NCBI GenBank assembly: GCA_022710935.1
Contig: JAKLFY010000030.1
Location: 1-64,000 of the forward strand
From: Verrucomicrobiota bacterium
GTDB taxonomy: Bacteria; Verrucomicrobiota; Verrucomicrobiia; Limisphaerales; J093
DNA length: 64,000 bases
Direction: 5' to 3'
In this document: positions 27,682 to 35,757 of the stretch, in pieces
Layout: each line of letters opens with the position of its first letter
Numbering within the stretch: position 1 is the first letter of the stretch
Translations under genes and position numbers: made by a program
Notes under the pieces: model-generated
What the model saw: the letters and a program-made list of their open reading frames with translations, nothing else
What the model was told of the DNA's origin: nothing
The model's database searches: none

Positions 27682-28473
27682 ATGATCAACGTTCGGCGTA
27701 AGCGAGGCGCGAGTCAGAGGTCAACAGTGAGAACGCACGAGCAAGACAAGGGACGGTCTGCGAGACGCTATGCCGAGATTGCCGCAGCGGCCCATGGTGC
27801 CGGCGGCCGCCCCGAACCGGTGGCGTATGCAACCTCACTCGGTTATTCGGAGGAAGACCTGAAGACGGTGCCCGCGGACGCGATCATGACCCTGGGTTGC
27901 GGGACCCCCGTCACTCGAGCGAGGCTACGGCTGGGCGAGATCGTTTTGGACCTAGGCTCGGGCGGTGGCTTGGATGCGTTTCTGGCAGCGCGTCGAGTCG
28001 GTCCAACCGGACGGGTCATCGGTGTGGACGCTACGCCCGAGATGGTGAAGCGAGCGAATGCGACTGCCGAGAAATCAAGCATCGCCAATGTAGAGTTCAG
28101 GTACGCCCCGATCGAGCGGCTGCCGCTCGCTGACTGCTCCGTTGACGTCGTGATCAGCAACTGTGTCATCAATCACTGTGCGGAGAAGGTGCGGGCTTTC
28201 AAGGAAGTCTATCGCGTTCTGAAGATCGGAGGGCGGATGTGCCTCTCAGACCTGGTCGGTTCCGGTCCGTTTTCGGACGCAGCTCTGGAAGATAAAGTCT
28301 GGGGAGAGTGGCTTGCCGTAGCTCTGTCCAAGGCTGACTATTTGCGCGCCATTGAGCAGGCCGGCTTTCAAGAGGTCACCGTCGAAGAGGAAGTGACTTT
28401 CCACATGGCGGAGAATGATGAAAGGCTCAAGGGGAGAATTGCCAGCATCGGCCTGACCGCGTGGAAGAAGTGA
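27682..28473 (+). CDS. arsM: Arsenite S-adenosylmethionine methyltransferase
   Basis: 263 residues. Rossmann methyltransferase: SAM motif I LDLGSGGGLDAFLAARRVG near 89, then GVDATPEMVKRA, FRYAPIERLPLAD and VISNCVINHC. ArsM-type Cys residues are visible in TLGCG (Cys 73), SNCVIN (~161) and RMCLSD (~187), the set expected to bind As(III). It methylates arsenite to volatile or more easily exported forms in the cytoplasm. The N-terminal ~15 residues are basic and odd; a GTG near 27727 is an alternative start. The next gene begins 8 bp downstream. It is not next to an ars repressor or pump in this window. Confidence 0.88.
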   Translation: MINVRRKRGASQRSTVRTHEQDKGRSARRYAEIAAAAHGAGGRPEPVAYATSLGYSEEDLKTVPADAIMTLGCGTPVTRARLRLGEIVLDLGSGGGLDAFLAARRVGPTGRVIGVDATPEMVKRANATAEKSSIANVEFRYAPIERLPLADCSVDVVISNCVINHCAEKVRAFKEVYRVLKIGGRMCLSDLVGSGPFSDAALEDKVWGEWLAVALSKADYLRAIEQAGFQEVTVEEEVTFHMAENDERLKGRIASIGLTAWKK

Positions 28474-28481
28474 GGGCGCCG

Positions 28482-28922
28482 ATGAGCACCAGAATGGACG
28501 TTGCCACGACAAGGTTCCTCAGCGGGTATAATTGCGCCCAAGCCGTGCTTGATGCCTTTCGCGATGAAGCTGGCCTGGATGAGGAGTTGGCGTTGAAGAT
28601 TGCCACCGGCTTTGGCGCCGGCATGGGGAGGAAGCAGGAAGTGTGCGGCGCAGTGACCGGGGGAATCCTCGTTCTGGGGCTGCGGCATGGCCGCGGGAGC
28701 ACCGGCGATCGTTCAGCGACCGAGATCACCTACATGAGAACCAGAGAGCTGATGGATCGTTTTGCGGCAAGACACGGAAGCTGCCTCTGCCGTCAGCTCC
28801 TCCAAGGCTATGACCTCAGCACCGAGGACGGATTACGCCGGGCCAAAGCGGATGACATGCTCAACAAAGTCTGCCGGCCATGCGTTCAAACTGTCGTCGA
28901 GATGTTGGAGAGGGTGAAATGA
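28482..28922 (+). CDS. C_GCAxxG_C_C family redox protein
   Basis: 146 residues from the ATG at 28482, 8 bp after arsM. The family signature is complete: SGYNCAQAVLDAF, then GFGAGMGRKQEVCGAVTGG, and later HGSCLCRQLL and VCRPCVQTV. The family is named for this spaced Cys pattern and is often found beside electron-transfer or metalloid genes. Proteins of this family have been noted next to arsM in other genomes; a role in thiol or electron supply is inference. Probably cytoplasmic and cotranscribed with arsM. Confidence 0.8.
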   Translation: MSTRMDVATTRFLSGYNCAQAVLDAFRDEAGLDEELALKIATGFGAGMGRKQEVCGAVTGGILVLGLRHGRGSTGDRSATEITYMRTRELMDRFAARHGSCLCRQLLQGYDLSTEDGLRRAKADDMLNKVCRPCVQTVVEMLERVK

Positions 28923-29022
28923 GAGCCGAACAAGACACCGCAGGGGACGCGGGCGGGCTACGTCAGTTCACAGTGCGAAAGCGCAGGGTCGCCCGCGCCG
29001 CTCCGTTCGGTCGTTCGATTAC

Positions 29023-29439
29023 GTGAAGCCTCCGTTCCTGTTGACTGTGTTCGCGCTTTTGCTGACGCTGAACACGGGTTGCGTCATCTTTCCCCATGGC
29101 GAGTTGATGGCGCCCCCAGCGCAAGGAAGGGCTGTGGACTCAGGCACTCTTGAGCCATTGCGGCATGCAAGAGTCGTCCGCCGTATAGAGAGACTGGACA
29201 GGGAGCGAGTGGCGTTTACTGACGCCCAGGGACGTTTTGCGTTCAAGCAGGATAGAGATCTGGGATGGCTCCTCATGGTGGATTACGCCGCCAATCAGAT
29301 TCAGTATCGTATTGATGCTATTGGGTATCGCTCCTTTGAGACAAACCTCTACGGAGGCGGCAGTTTCTATCGTGGCAGGCAGCCCCACGACCTTGGCATC
29401 GTACCACTGCATAGGGAGTCGGGAAGAATCGAACCATAG
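29023..29439 (+). CDS. Lipoprotein with carboxypeptidase-regulatory-like domain
   Basis: 138 residues, with a GTG start at 29023. N-terminal hydrophobic stretch LLTVFALLLTLNTGC with a lipobox Cys at ~20. The remainder resembles a small CarboxypepD_reg-like beta-sandwich: RHARVVRR...FTDAQGRFAFKQ near 50-75, then IDAIGYRSFETNLYGG. Such lipoproteins are common in Verrucomicrobia and of unknown role. It stands alone; the ~100 bp upstream hold no clear promoter. Confidence 0.55.
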   Translation: MKPPFLLTVFALLLTLNTGCVIFPHGELMAPPAQGRAVDSGTLEPLRHARVVRRIERLDRERVAFTDAQGRFAFKQDRDLGWLLMVDYAANQIQYRIDAIGYRSFETNLYGGGSFYRGRQPHDLGIVPLHRESGRIEP

Positions 29440-31029
29440 CGAATCGAGCCAACGGCAACACCGGTCCACGACCTCCACGCCCGTGAGTCGCTTCCGCTGC
29501 ACACTTGGCGCTCACGGTGCGTGATCGTGTCAGCGGGTGATCGCTGACTCGCTGCGGTTCCTCGCGTCGAGGCACAGGCGAGGCGTTGCCGGAACGCCCC
29601 GGTGGCGGCGTTCTATCCTTGCTGATGGGAGACGGGCTTCTGAGAGTGCGATTGCGCCAGGACTGGTTGTGAAGTGGCCGCTGGAGGCACGCGTTTATGT
29701 TCCGTGTCCTCGCCGCCGACTTGAACCTGGGCTCGTCAGGCCGCTCCCAAGCGCCAAAATGTTTGGCGATTGTCTGGCAATGGTGCAGGAGAGTGCAGAC
29801 CAGTGCAGAGCGTTAGACAAGAAGCGCGGGATTCAAGAATCGTGCCAGGAAAGCGCAAAAGCCGCTGGAGGCCAGCGGCTTAAGTGCTTGATGATCAACG
29901 CCGGCCGGTTTCGGGAGTCTCAATCTGAACCCAGGGCGTTCGGTTATGAGTCTGACGGTCTACAGTTCATGTGCTTGTTTCCCTGCCGTGGTTCCGCAGT
30001 GAACGCGCTGGCCAATCGCGCTCCGTGCTGGCGGCAGCGTCCGCGTCGGACCTCTGATCTGATACTCCGGTTTGATGCTGGAGGCACGGAATTCCGTCCC
30101 TTGCAGTCCGTTTCAGTTCTCGCAGAGAGGCATCGAAGCCTTTGATGATCACTCGTTTGGCCTCGTGGTTCCCCTCGGGGGCAACTTGGCCCATTTGCCC
30201 GTTATCAATTATGAGGCAACTGGCCTGACCGGTGGTTCGACCCGCTTGGCGGCGCTCGGCGAGTATTGCGGTGGACACCGCTGAGTAGCTTCAGCGCGAG
30301 CAACGCACGGCCACGACCGAGGTCCCCTCACACGAAAGGTACGAATGTTGTCGCCAGATGCTTCGATCTCAGCCCGCCTCCTGCCGAGCCTCGCGGAACA
30401 AGCCGAGATTTGACTGCATCAGGGCTCCGACAATAGTCTCAGGTTCTATGCTGAAACCCGTACCCGATTATGCCCAGCAGATCGATGCCAAAACACGTGG
30501 GTTGATGCTGGAGTTCTTCGACCACGTGCGGGAGGTAACCACGCCATTCGCCGTTGAACGCATTTAGCAGGGACGGCCAGTCCCGATTCTGTTCATGGGG
30601 CGGTCCGGGGTCGGCGTCGGCCCTGCGCACGGCCTGCGAAACCAAGGGAAGGGGCGGCAAGTCTAGCGGCGGACCCTGATCCTCCACGCAGGAGACAACA
30701 CCCTGATCCCGATCGAGGACGCGCCACCCACTGCTTTTCGATGCGTGCCAGGACCTGCGCAAGGTTTTCCTGCGAGTACCGCCCGCGCCGACAGCCAAAA
30801 CCAGGTTCAGAACCGTGACGCCATCGGGGCGGCCGGAACCGCCTGACGGTCTTTTCGTAATATGTGCCGCTTTGACTACTCCGTTTTGACTACTATATGG
30901 CTGGATTTCGGTCCCATTGAGGCTATTCGGGTCCAGGAACCGCCTTTGAATAGAAGACGCAAACTGTTTGTATTCAACGGTGAGTCCAGTAATGCCCAAT
31001 TGGGGCCATGAGCGGCTAAACGCGCGAAA
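29440..31029. other. Gene-poor region, no supported gene
   Basis: About 1.6 kb. Open frames on both strands show no recognisable domain. One clear feature is a perfect hairpin at 29860-29881 (AGCCGCTGG, loop, CCAGCGGCT). It has no following T-run, so it is a weak candidate terminator. The base composition is less biased than the neighbouring genes, which fits decayed or transferred DNA ending at the tRNA-like segment at 31030. Confidence 0.35.
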
Positions 31030-31079
31030 AAGGTTTTGTAAACCGTCGGTCGTCGGTTCAAATCCGACAACTGGATCCA
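31030..31079 (+). other. tRNA-Thr-like 3' half (possible integration-site scar)
   Basis: An anticodon arm (AAGGT, loop TTTGTAA, ACCGT with one mismatch; anticodon TGT, Thr), a 5-nt variable region, a perfect T arm (GTCGG, loop TTCAAAT, CCGAC), an acceptor strand AACTGGA, a discriminator T and an encoded CCA. No matching 5' half with a D arm at normal distance was found; TCCAGTA ~30 bp too far upstream could pair with the acceptor. 3' halves of tRNA genes are typical attachment sites left by integrative elements. Confidence 0.4.
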
Positions 31080-31354
31080 GTTCATAGTAAAGCACTTACA
31101 ACGGATTAAGGGGCCTCGTTTCGAATCCTCACCTGATTTTTCAGGACACTTTCGTGGCGTTTTCGCCGTGAAAGTAAAGTTCCCGATCGTGGTTCGGGCG
31201 GAAGCCAGTCAATACTCGGTCAATGAACACTGGTTGTCTGCAGCTACGGCGCCGGTGACCATCCACCCTTCAGCCCCTGAGTGCTGGGGCCGCAATGGTC
31301 ACGGCCGCAATGGTCGCTTGCCTTGTCATTCCCGGCGGCTCCAAGATGGCGTCC

Positions 31355-32506
31355 ATGCAAATCAAGAAGCGCGACTTCCTGCTTGGAACGGGCTTTGTCG
31401 GCATGGCCGGCCTGGCCGGAATACCTTCCGTGATCGCGGCCGAGCAAAACGTCAACCGGTCTTCGTCGGTTTTCAACGTCTTTGACTTTGGCGCAGAAGG
31501 CGACGGCAAGACACCGGATTCCGAGGGCATCCAAAAGGCGCTGGATGCAGCCGGTCAAGTGGGCGGCACGGTCTATTTCCCGGCGGGAAGGTATCTCTGC
31601 CATGACCTGAAGGTTCACCCCCACACGACGCTGCTGGCGGAGCCACAGTGGGGATACCGTGGCGACGCGGGCGCCATGCTGCTCCTTGATTCCGAGGAGG
31701 CGGATTGCCTGCTGAACATCACCGGTGCGTTCGGCGTCCACCTCCGCGGACTGTTTCTGCAGGGACGCCGGGATGCCAAGAAAGCCATTCATGGTGTCTT
31801 CCTCAACAACGCCGAGAAGTACAGCCCGCAGGAAGACGCCATCGTCATCGACGACTGTAAGATCGAGCGGTTTTCGGGGCACGGCGTTCATCTCTTGCGC
31901 ATCTGGCTCTTCATCATCCGGCACAGCATCATGCAGGGGAACAAAGGGTGCGGCGTCCAGATCACCGGCTGGGACGGTTTCGTGACGGACAACCAGTTCT
32001 CCGGTAACGGGAGCCACGGGTTCGCCTGCGATTCGGTCGGTGCCACGGTCATGTTCACCGCCAACCGCGTCGAATGGAACCACGGCTATGGCCTTTACCT
32101 CATGGCCGGCGATGCGTGGAACGTGACCGGGAACTGTTTTGACCGGAACTGGGGCGCGGGCGTCTGTGCCCTCAAGATGCGTACGACGACCATCACCGGC
32201 AACGTCTTCAGACGCTGCGGCAAGGACAGCCGACTGCTGCCCGAGGCGGAGCGCTCCTGCCAGGTGCGGTTGGAGGAATGCAGCGGACTGACCTTCGTCT
32301 CGAATGTCTGCGCGGCAGGCCGCGACGACGGCGGCCGGGGCGATTGCACCCCGCATTTCGGATTCCTCGTGCGCAAGCTGAGCCACTGCGTCATTGCCTC
32401 CAACAGCCTCTTCAAAGGCTACCTGAAAGAGATGACCGCGGACTTGGGTGAGCACGGTCCGGAGTACGTGTTCGCGAACAATGTTGGTTGCCCAATGTCA
32501 TCGTGA
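31355..32506 (+). CDS. Exported right-handed parallel beta-helix protein (pectate-lyase superfamily)
   Basis: 383 residues from the ATG at 31355 (MQIKKRDFLLGTGFVGMAGL), a signal peptide with Tat-like features though only KKRDF is seen. The mature N-terminus FNVFDFGAEGDGKTPDSEGI followed by AGGTVYFPAGRY-like sequence is the classic entry cap of pectate-lyase-3-like beta-helices. Repeated N-x-F/I turns follow (VTDNQFSGNGSHGF, FTANRVEWNHGYG, VTGNCFDRNWGAG, ITGNVFRRCG). Such proteins bind or cleave polysaccharides, or serve as scaffolds; no catalytic set can be assigned. Likely periplasmic or surface. Upstream in-frame ATGs (31295, 31346) would only lengthen the signal. Confidence 0.75.
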   Translation: MQIKKRDFLLGTGFVGMAGLAGIPSVIAAEQNVNRSSSVFNVFDFGAEGDGKTPDSEGIQKALDAAGQVGGTVYFPAGRYLCHDLKVHPHTTLLAEPQWGYRGDAGAMLLLDSEEADCLLNITGAFGVHLRGLFLQGRRDAKKAIHGVFLNNAEKYSPQEDAIVIDDCKIERFSGHGVHLLRIWLFIIRHSIMQGNKGCGVQITGWDGFVTDNQFSGNGSHGFACDSVGATVMFTANRVEWNHGYGLYLMAGDAWNVTGNCFDRNWGAGVCALKMRTTTITGNVFRRCGKDSRLLPEAERSCQVRLEECSGLTFVSNVCAAGRDDGGRGDCTPHFGFLVRKLSHCVIASNSLFKGYLKEMTADLGEHGPEYVFANNVGCPMSS

Positions 32507-32928
32507 TCACGCGACGATTGACGCCGCCCGGATCGACTACTTCGTACCGGTCCACGTATACTTCCCGGGACCGGTTTTGTTGATCTCCTTAATGTTCGCG
32601 CCGGTTTTCGAGCAGCTTGACGATCTGCTTCAGGTCGGCAGAGGTGAGTTGAGTAAGATTCATGGGGGGAACGTACGCGCTTGACCGATCGCAGAGCAAG
32701 CCCCAGAGGGGCAGGAACCCCACTCCCACTCACTCGGCACGGGCGAATTGGCCGAGCACTTCATCGCTCGACGCGCAACGGTCGGCGCTCGACCTACAAC
32801 GAAAGAGGTTCTTGAAAGTCGTGCGTTGAGCGTTCGACGTTGAGCGTTCTCTGCACAGCCGAACTCCCAACTCCCAACTTTCCCCCCTCCCCCCGTATTT
32901 GTCCCAGGCCCTGCCGTAGACTGAGGGC
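32507..32928. other. Intergenic region rich in heptamer repeats
   Basis: 422 bp without a supported gene. Most of 32765-32890 consists of 7-nt periodic repeats, described separately. Confidence 0.5.
32765..32883. repeat. Mixed heptanucleotide arrays
   Basis: Three blocks of 7-nt units: CGCTCGA, CGCGCAA, CGGTCGG, CGCTCGA, CCTACAA, CGAAAGA (32765-32806); CGTTGAG, CGTTCGA, CGTTGAG, CGTTCTC (32824-32851); ACTCCCA, ACTCCCA, ACTTTCC (32863-32883). The first two blocks share words with the array at 2882-2944 on the complementary strand, so the same repeat families occur both inside genes and between them. Confidence 0.7.
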
Positions 32929-33066
32929 ATGAGATTCAAGTACGCCGATTGGATTCGACGGGGCACCGACGAGATCGTCGCCGTCTTTGGCGAGGCCAAA
33001 CTGGTGCGTCGACTCGACGGCAAAACCGAACTGCGCGGCGGGACGGAACAGGACCGCATCGCCGCT
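32929..33066 (+). pseudogene. Truncated small conserved protein
   Basis: The ATG at 32929 begins RFKYADWIRRGTDEIVAVFG, then AKLVRRLDGKTELRGGTEQD. This resembles the N-terminus of a short uncharacterised protein family I associate with Verrucomicrobia. Similarity stops at about residue 46, exactly where CTAACCCGCA begins, one arm of an inverted repeat (33065-33138). The rest of the frame looks random. It appears cut by an insertion. Confidence 0.45.
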
Positions 33067-33138
33067 AACCCGCATATTTCCCCCCCGTCAGTGCACAGGG
33101 CGGTCAGATTTCGCAAGATGATTGCTCTGCGGGTTAGA
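33065..33138. repeat. Inverted repeat, possible insertion-sequence scar
   Basis: CTAACCCGCA at 33065-33074 and its exact complement TGCGGGTTAG at about 33128-33138, separated by ~54 bp containing a C-run. The left arm coincides with the break in the small gene upstream. This looks like the collapsed ends of a mobile element, but no transposase sequence or target duplication is seen. Confidence 0.4.
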
Positions 33139-33244
33139 AAAGCAAAACCGCGCCTCAGTGGAGTGAGAGAGGTGGGCAGCGGGGTGCCGGTGTCGGCCCG
33201 TGGGAGCGTCTTACTGTGTGCCCTGATCCTCACCCGCCTCCGAC

Positions 33245-34186
33245 ATGCCACTTCCCGGCGTGGTCCGGGCTCCGCTGCCCCCTGACGAGGTGATCGGGCT
33301 GCCCCTCGCCACGGTGTTCTACGACCTGAGAGGCACGGCCAGCATCACCGGAGGCGACGAGAAGGCGCGGCTCGAGATCGAGAAAGCTCTCGGCATTCGC
33401 GCCGGGGCTGCTTTCGATCCGCAGGTCGCGCACATCGGCCTGATGCGGGTCCGCAAACTCCGGTTCGTCCGTGAAGCCCGTTTCTCCGTCTTTGAATCGT
33501 CGCGCCCCGGCCACCTCGATCTCGCGCTCTCGGTGACGCTCGGGACCCGCGACGCGGGGGCTAAAGCCAGCGGCATGGGCACCGGACGCGCCGGGGATTT
33601 CCCGACTCTCTATCAGGACGAGCGCGCCTATGTGCGCCTGCTGCTGAACGGCGGGATCGGACGCTTCAGCGATGGCAATCCTTGGTGCGGCGATGCACCC
33701 GCGTTTACGGGTCGCAGCCTGATCGCTCTTGATCCGGCGGACGGCCGATCCGCCACGTGGTATGAATCGAGCATCGAATACGGCCTTGGCGGAGTCCTCC
33801 AGCTCGGCGATCCATCGACCCGCACCTACGAGGGCTTCGATGCACCGCTCTCCAGCGGACTCGACACCTGGGTGCAAGGTGTCAACGTCCGCAAGGTCGC
33901 CTCCAATTCCAACCTCGACACCCACCGCATCCGCCTGAATGTGGCACCTCACCCAAAGGTCTCGCTCACACTCGACTTCTTCTGGCTGCTGGCGAACGAT
34001 CCGGCAGGAAACGCCCGCAACATCGCCCACGAGTGTGACCTCGGAATCCGCTGGTCCATTTCCCGGAACCTCTTCTTTCTTGGGGTTGCGGGCATCGCCT
34101 TTCCCGACGATCGTCTCCGGCAGCAGGCTGGCGCCGACCTCGACAACTGGACCACCCTTCAAGCATCCTTGTTTTGGAATTTCTAA
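33245..34186 (+). CDS. Outer-membrane protein with POTRA-like N-terminus and beta-barrel C-terminus
   Basis: 313 residues from the ATG at 33245. Residues ~10-100 look like a single POTRA-type module (ARLEIEKALGIRAGAAFDPQ, then HIGLMRVRKLRFVREARFSV). From ~125 alternating hydrophobic strands with aromatic ends appear (YVRLLLNGGIGRF, TWYESSIEYGLGGVLQLG, KVSLTLDFFWLLAND), ending TTLQASLFWNF with the terminal Phe typical of outer-membrane proteins. The C-terminal half resembles alginate-export-type barrels. No signal peptide is present in this frame; a hydrophobic SVLLCALILTRL stretch just upstream lies in another frame, so a frameshift near 33240 is likely. The cardiolipin synthase gene follows after 13 bp. 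Confidence 0.5.
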   Translation: MPLPGVVRAPLPPDEVIGLPLATVFYDLRGTASITGGDEKARLEIEKALGIRAGAAFDPQVAHIGLMRVRKLRFVREARFSVFESSRPGHLDLALSVTLGTRDAGAKASGMGTGRAGDFPTLYQDERAYVRLLLNGGIGRFSDGNPWCGDAPAFTGRSLIALDPADGRSATWYESSIEYGLGGVLQLGDPSTRTYEGFDAPLSSGLDTWVQGVNVRKVASNSNLDTHRIRLNVAPHPKVSLTLDFFWLLANDPAGNARNIAHECDLGIRWSISRNLFFLGVAGIAFPDDRLRQQAGADLDNWTTLQASLFWNF

Positions 34187-34199
34187 AGGACGACCGATT

Positions 34200-35672
34200 A
34201 TGGGTCTGAAGAACACTCTTGCAAACGCCTGGCGGGTGCTGGAACCGAAGCGGAAGCGGTTGGTGGCTGCGTTTATCTTTCTCGCCCATGTGGCAGGAGC
34301 GCTCAGCTCCGTGAAGGCAATCATGGACACGCGCACTTCCCAGGGAGCCATCGCGTGGGCGATCTCATTGAACACCTTTCCTTACGTCGCCGTTCCAGCC
34401 TACTGGGTCTTTGGCCGGAGCGAGTTTCAAGGTTATGTGACCGCGCGAAGGGCGGATTTGCTGAAGACGAGCGGCCCCGCCCGCGCCCACGCGGAAAAGC
34501 TGGTGAAGGAAAACCTGGTGGCCTTTCCCGGGCGCAAGGAAGCGCTGCTGGTGGAGAAGCTGGCCAAACTGCCCTACACACAGGGAAACGAGGTCGAATT
34601 GCTGGTGGATGGCCAGGCAACCTTCGACTCGATTCTCGCCGGCATCGAGCGCGCGAAGGAGTATGTGCTCGTCCAGTTCTACATCATCCGCGATGACCAG
34701 TTGGGCGGCGAGTTGAAGTCACAGTTGGCTGCCAAGGCAAAGAGCGGTGTGCGTTGCCTGCTGCTCTATGATGAAATCGGCTCCCACGCGCTGCCGCGAC
34801 GTTACCTGGACGAGTTGAAGGGTGCGGGCGTAAGGGTGGCGGCATTCAACTCCACCAAGGGATCCGCCAACCGCTTCCAGATCAACTTCCGCAATCATCG
34901 CAAGATTGTCGTCGTGGACGGACGCGAGGCGTGGGTGGGCGGCTTGAATGTCGGTGACGAGTATATGGGGCGCGATCCGAAGTTCGGTGACTGGCGGGAC
35001 ACGCATCTGCGTCTGGCGGGTCCCGTGGTGCCGTGTGTGCAACTGGCCTTTGTCGAGGACTGGCACTGGGCCACGGAGGACATTCCAGATCTGCGATGGG
35101 AAGTCCGCCCCGCGCCGTCGGGTGTGTCACTCCCCGTGCTGTGTCTTCCGACGGGTCCCGCCGATCCGAAGGAAACCTGCACGCTGTTTTTCATTGATCT
35201 GATCAATCGCGCGGAGAAGCGGCTCTGGATTGCCACCCCCTACTTTGTGCCGGACGAGCAGTTCGTCACCGCGCTGAAACTGGCCGCTCTGCGCGGGGTG
35301 GAGGTGAAGGTGCTCATCCCGGATAAGACGGACAACCACCTCGTCCAGTTCACCGGCTGGTCGTATCTGGAGGAGCTGGACAAACAAGGCATCCAGATGT
35401 GGCGGCACCAGAAGGGCTTCATGCATCAAAAGGTGATTGTCGTGGATGACCGATGCACAATCGGCACGGCGAATTTCGACAACCGGTCTTTCCGCCTGAA
35501 CTTCGAGATCACGATGGAGATCGCCGATCCCGTCTTCACCGAGCAGGTGGCGGCAATGCTCGATCGTGACTTTGCAGACGCGCGCCTGAGCCGAGTCGCG
35601 GAATTGGAGTCTCGCGGTTTTGGGTTCCGCTTTGCGACACGCGCCTGCCGGCTCCTCGCCCCCGTCCAGTGA
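34200..35672 (+). CDS. cls: Cardiolipin synthase (phospholipase D superfamily)
   Basis: 490 residues from the ATG at 34200. Two N-terminal membrane helices (LVAAFIFLAHVAGALSSV and AIAWAISLNTFPYVAVPAYW) are typical of bacterial Cls. Two HKD motifs are intact: NHRKIVVVDG followed by WVGGLN (~235) and MHQKVIVVDD followed by IGTANFDNRSF (~410). The enzyme condenses two phosphatidylglycerol molecules to cardiolipin at the inner membrane. The length matches ClsA/ClsB relatives (~480). It starts 13 bp after the outer-membrane protein gene, suggesting cotranscription and a shared envelope role. Confidence 0.93.
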   Translation: MGLKNTLANAWRVLEPKRKRLVAAFIFLAHVAGALSSVKAIMDTRTSQGAIAWAISLNTFPYVAVPAYWVFGRSEFQGYVTARRADLLKTSGPARAHAEKLVKENLVAFPGRKEALLVEKLAKLPYTQGNEVELLVDGQATFDSILAGIERAKEYVLVQFYIIRDDQLGGELKSQLAAKAKSGVRCLLLYDEIGSHALPRRYLDELKGAGVRVAAFNSTKGSANRFQINFRNHRKIVVVDGREAWVGGLNVGDEYMGRDPKFGDWRDTHLRLAGPVVPCVQLAFVEDWHWATEDIPDLRWEVRPAPSGVSLPVLCLPTGPADPKETCTLFFIDLINRAEKRLWIATPYFVPDEQFVTALKLAALRGVEVKVLIPDKTDNHLVQFTGWSYLEELDKQGIQMWRHQKGFMHQKVIVVDDRCTIGTANFDNRSFRLNFEITMEIADPVFTEQVAAMLDRDFADARLSRVAELESRGFGFRFATRACRLLAPVQ

Positions 35673-35757
35673 CGGCGTGAGAGCCTCGGAGAGTCTCGGA
35701 GAGCGCGTCGCCCATGAGAGGGAAGGCTTCCATTGTGCGCGACCTGCGACAGCCCGC

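Noticed and set aside
29860-29881. Perfect hairpin considered as a rho-independent terminator
   Set aside because: No T-run follows and no supported gene ends just upstream.
30439-31095. A 218-residue minus-strand open frame containing VVGFEPTTDGLQN
   Set aside because: This phrase is the well-known spurious translation of the complement of a tRNA 3' half; the tRNA-like segment at 31030-31079 explains it.
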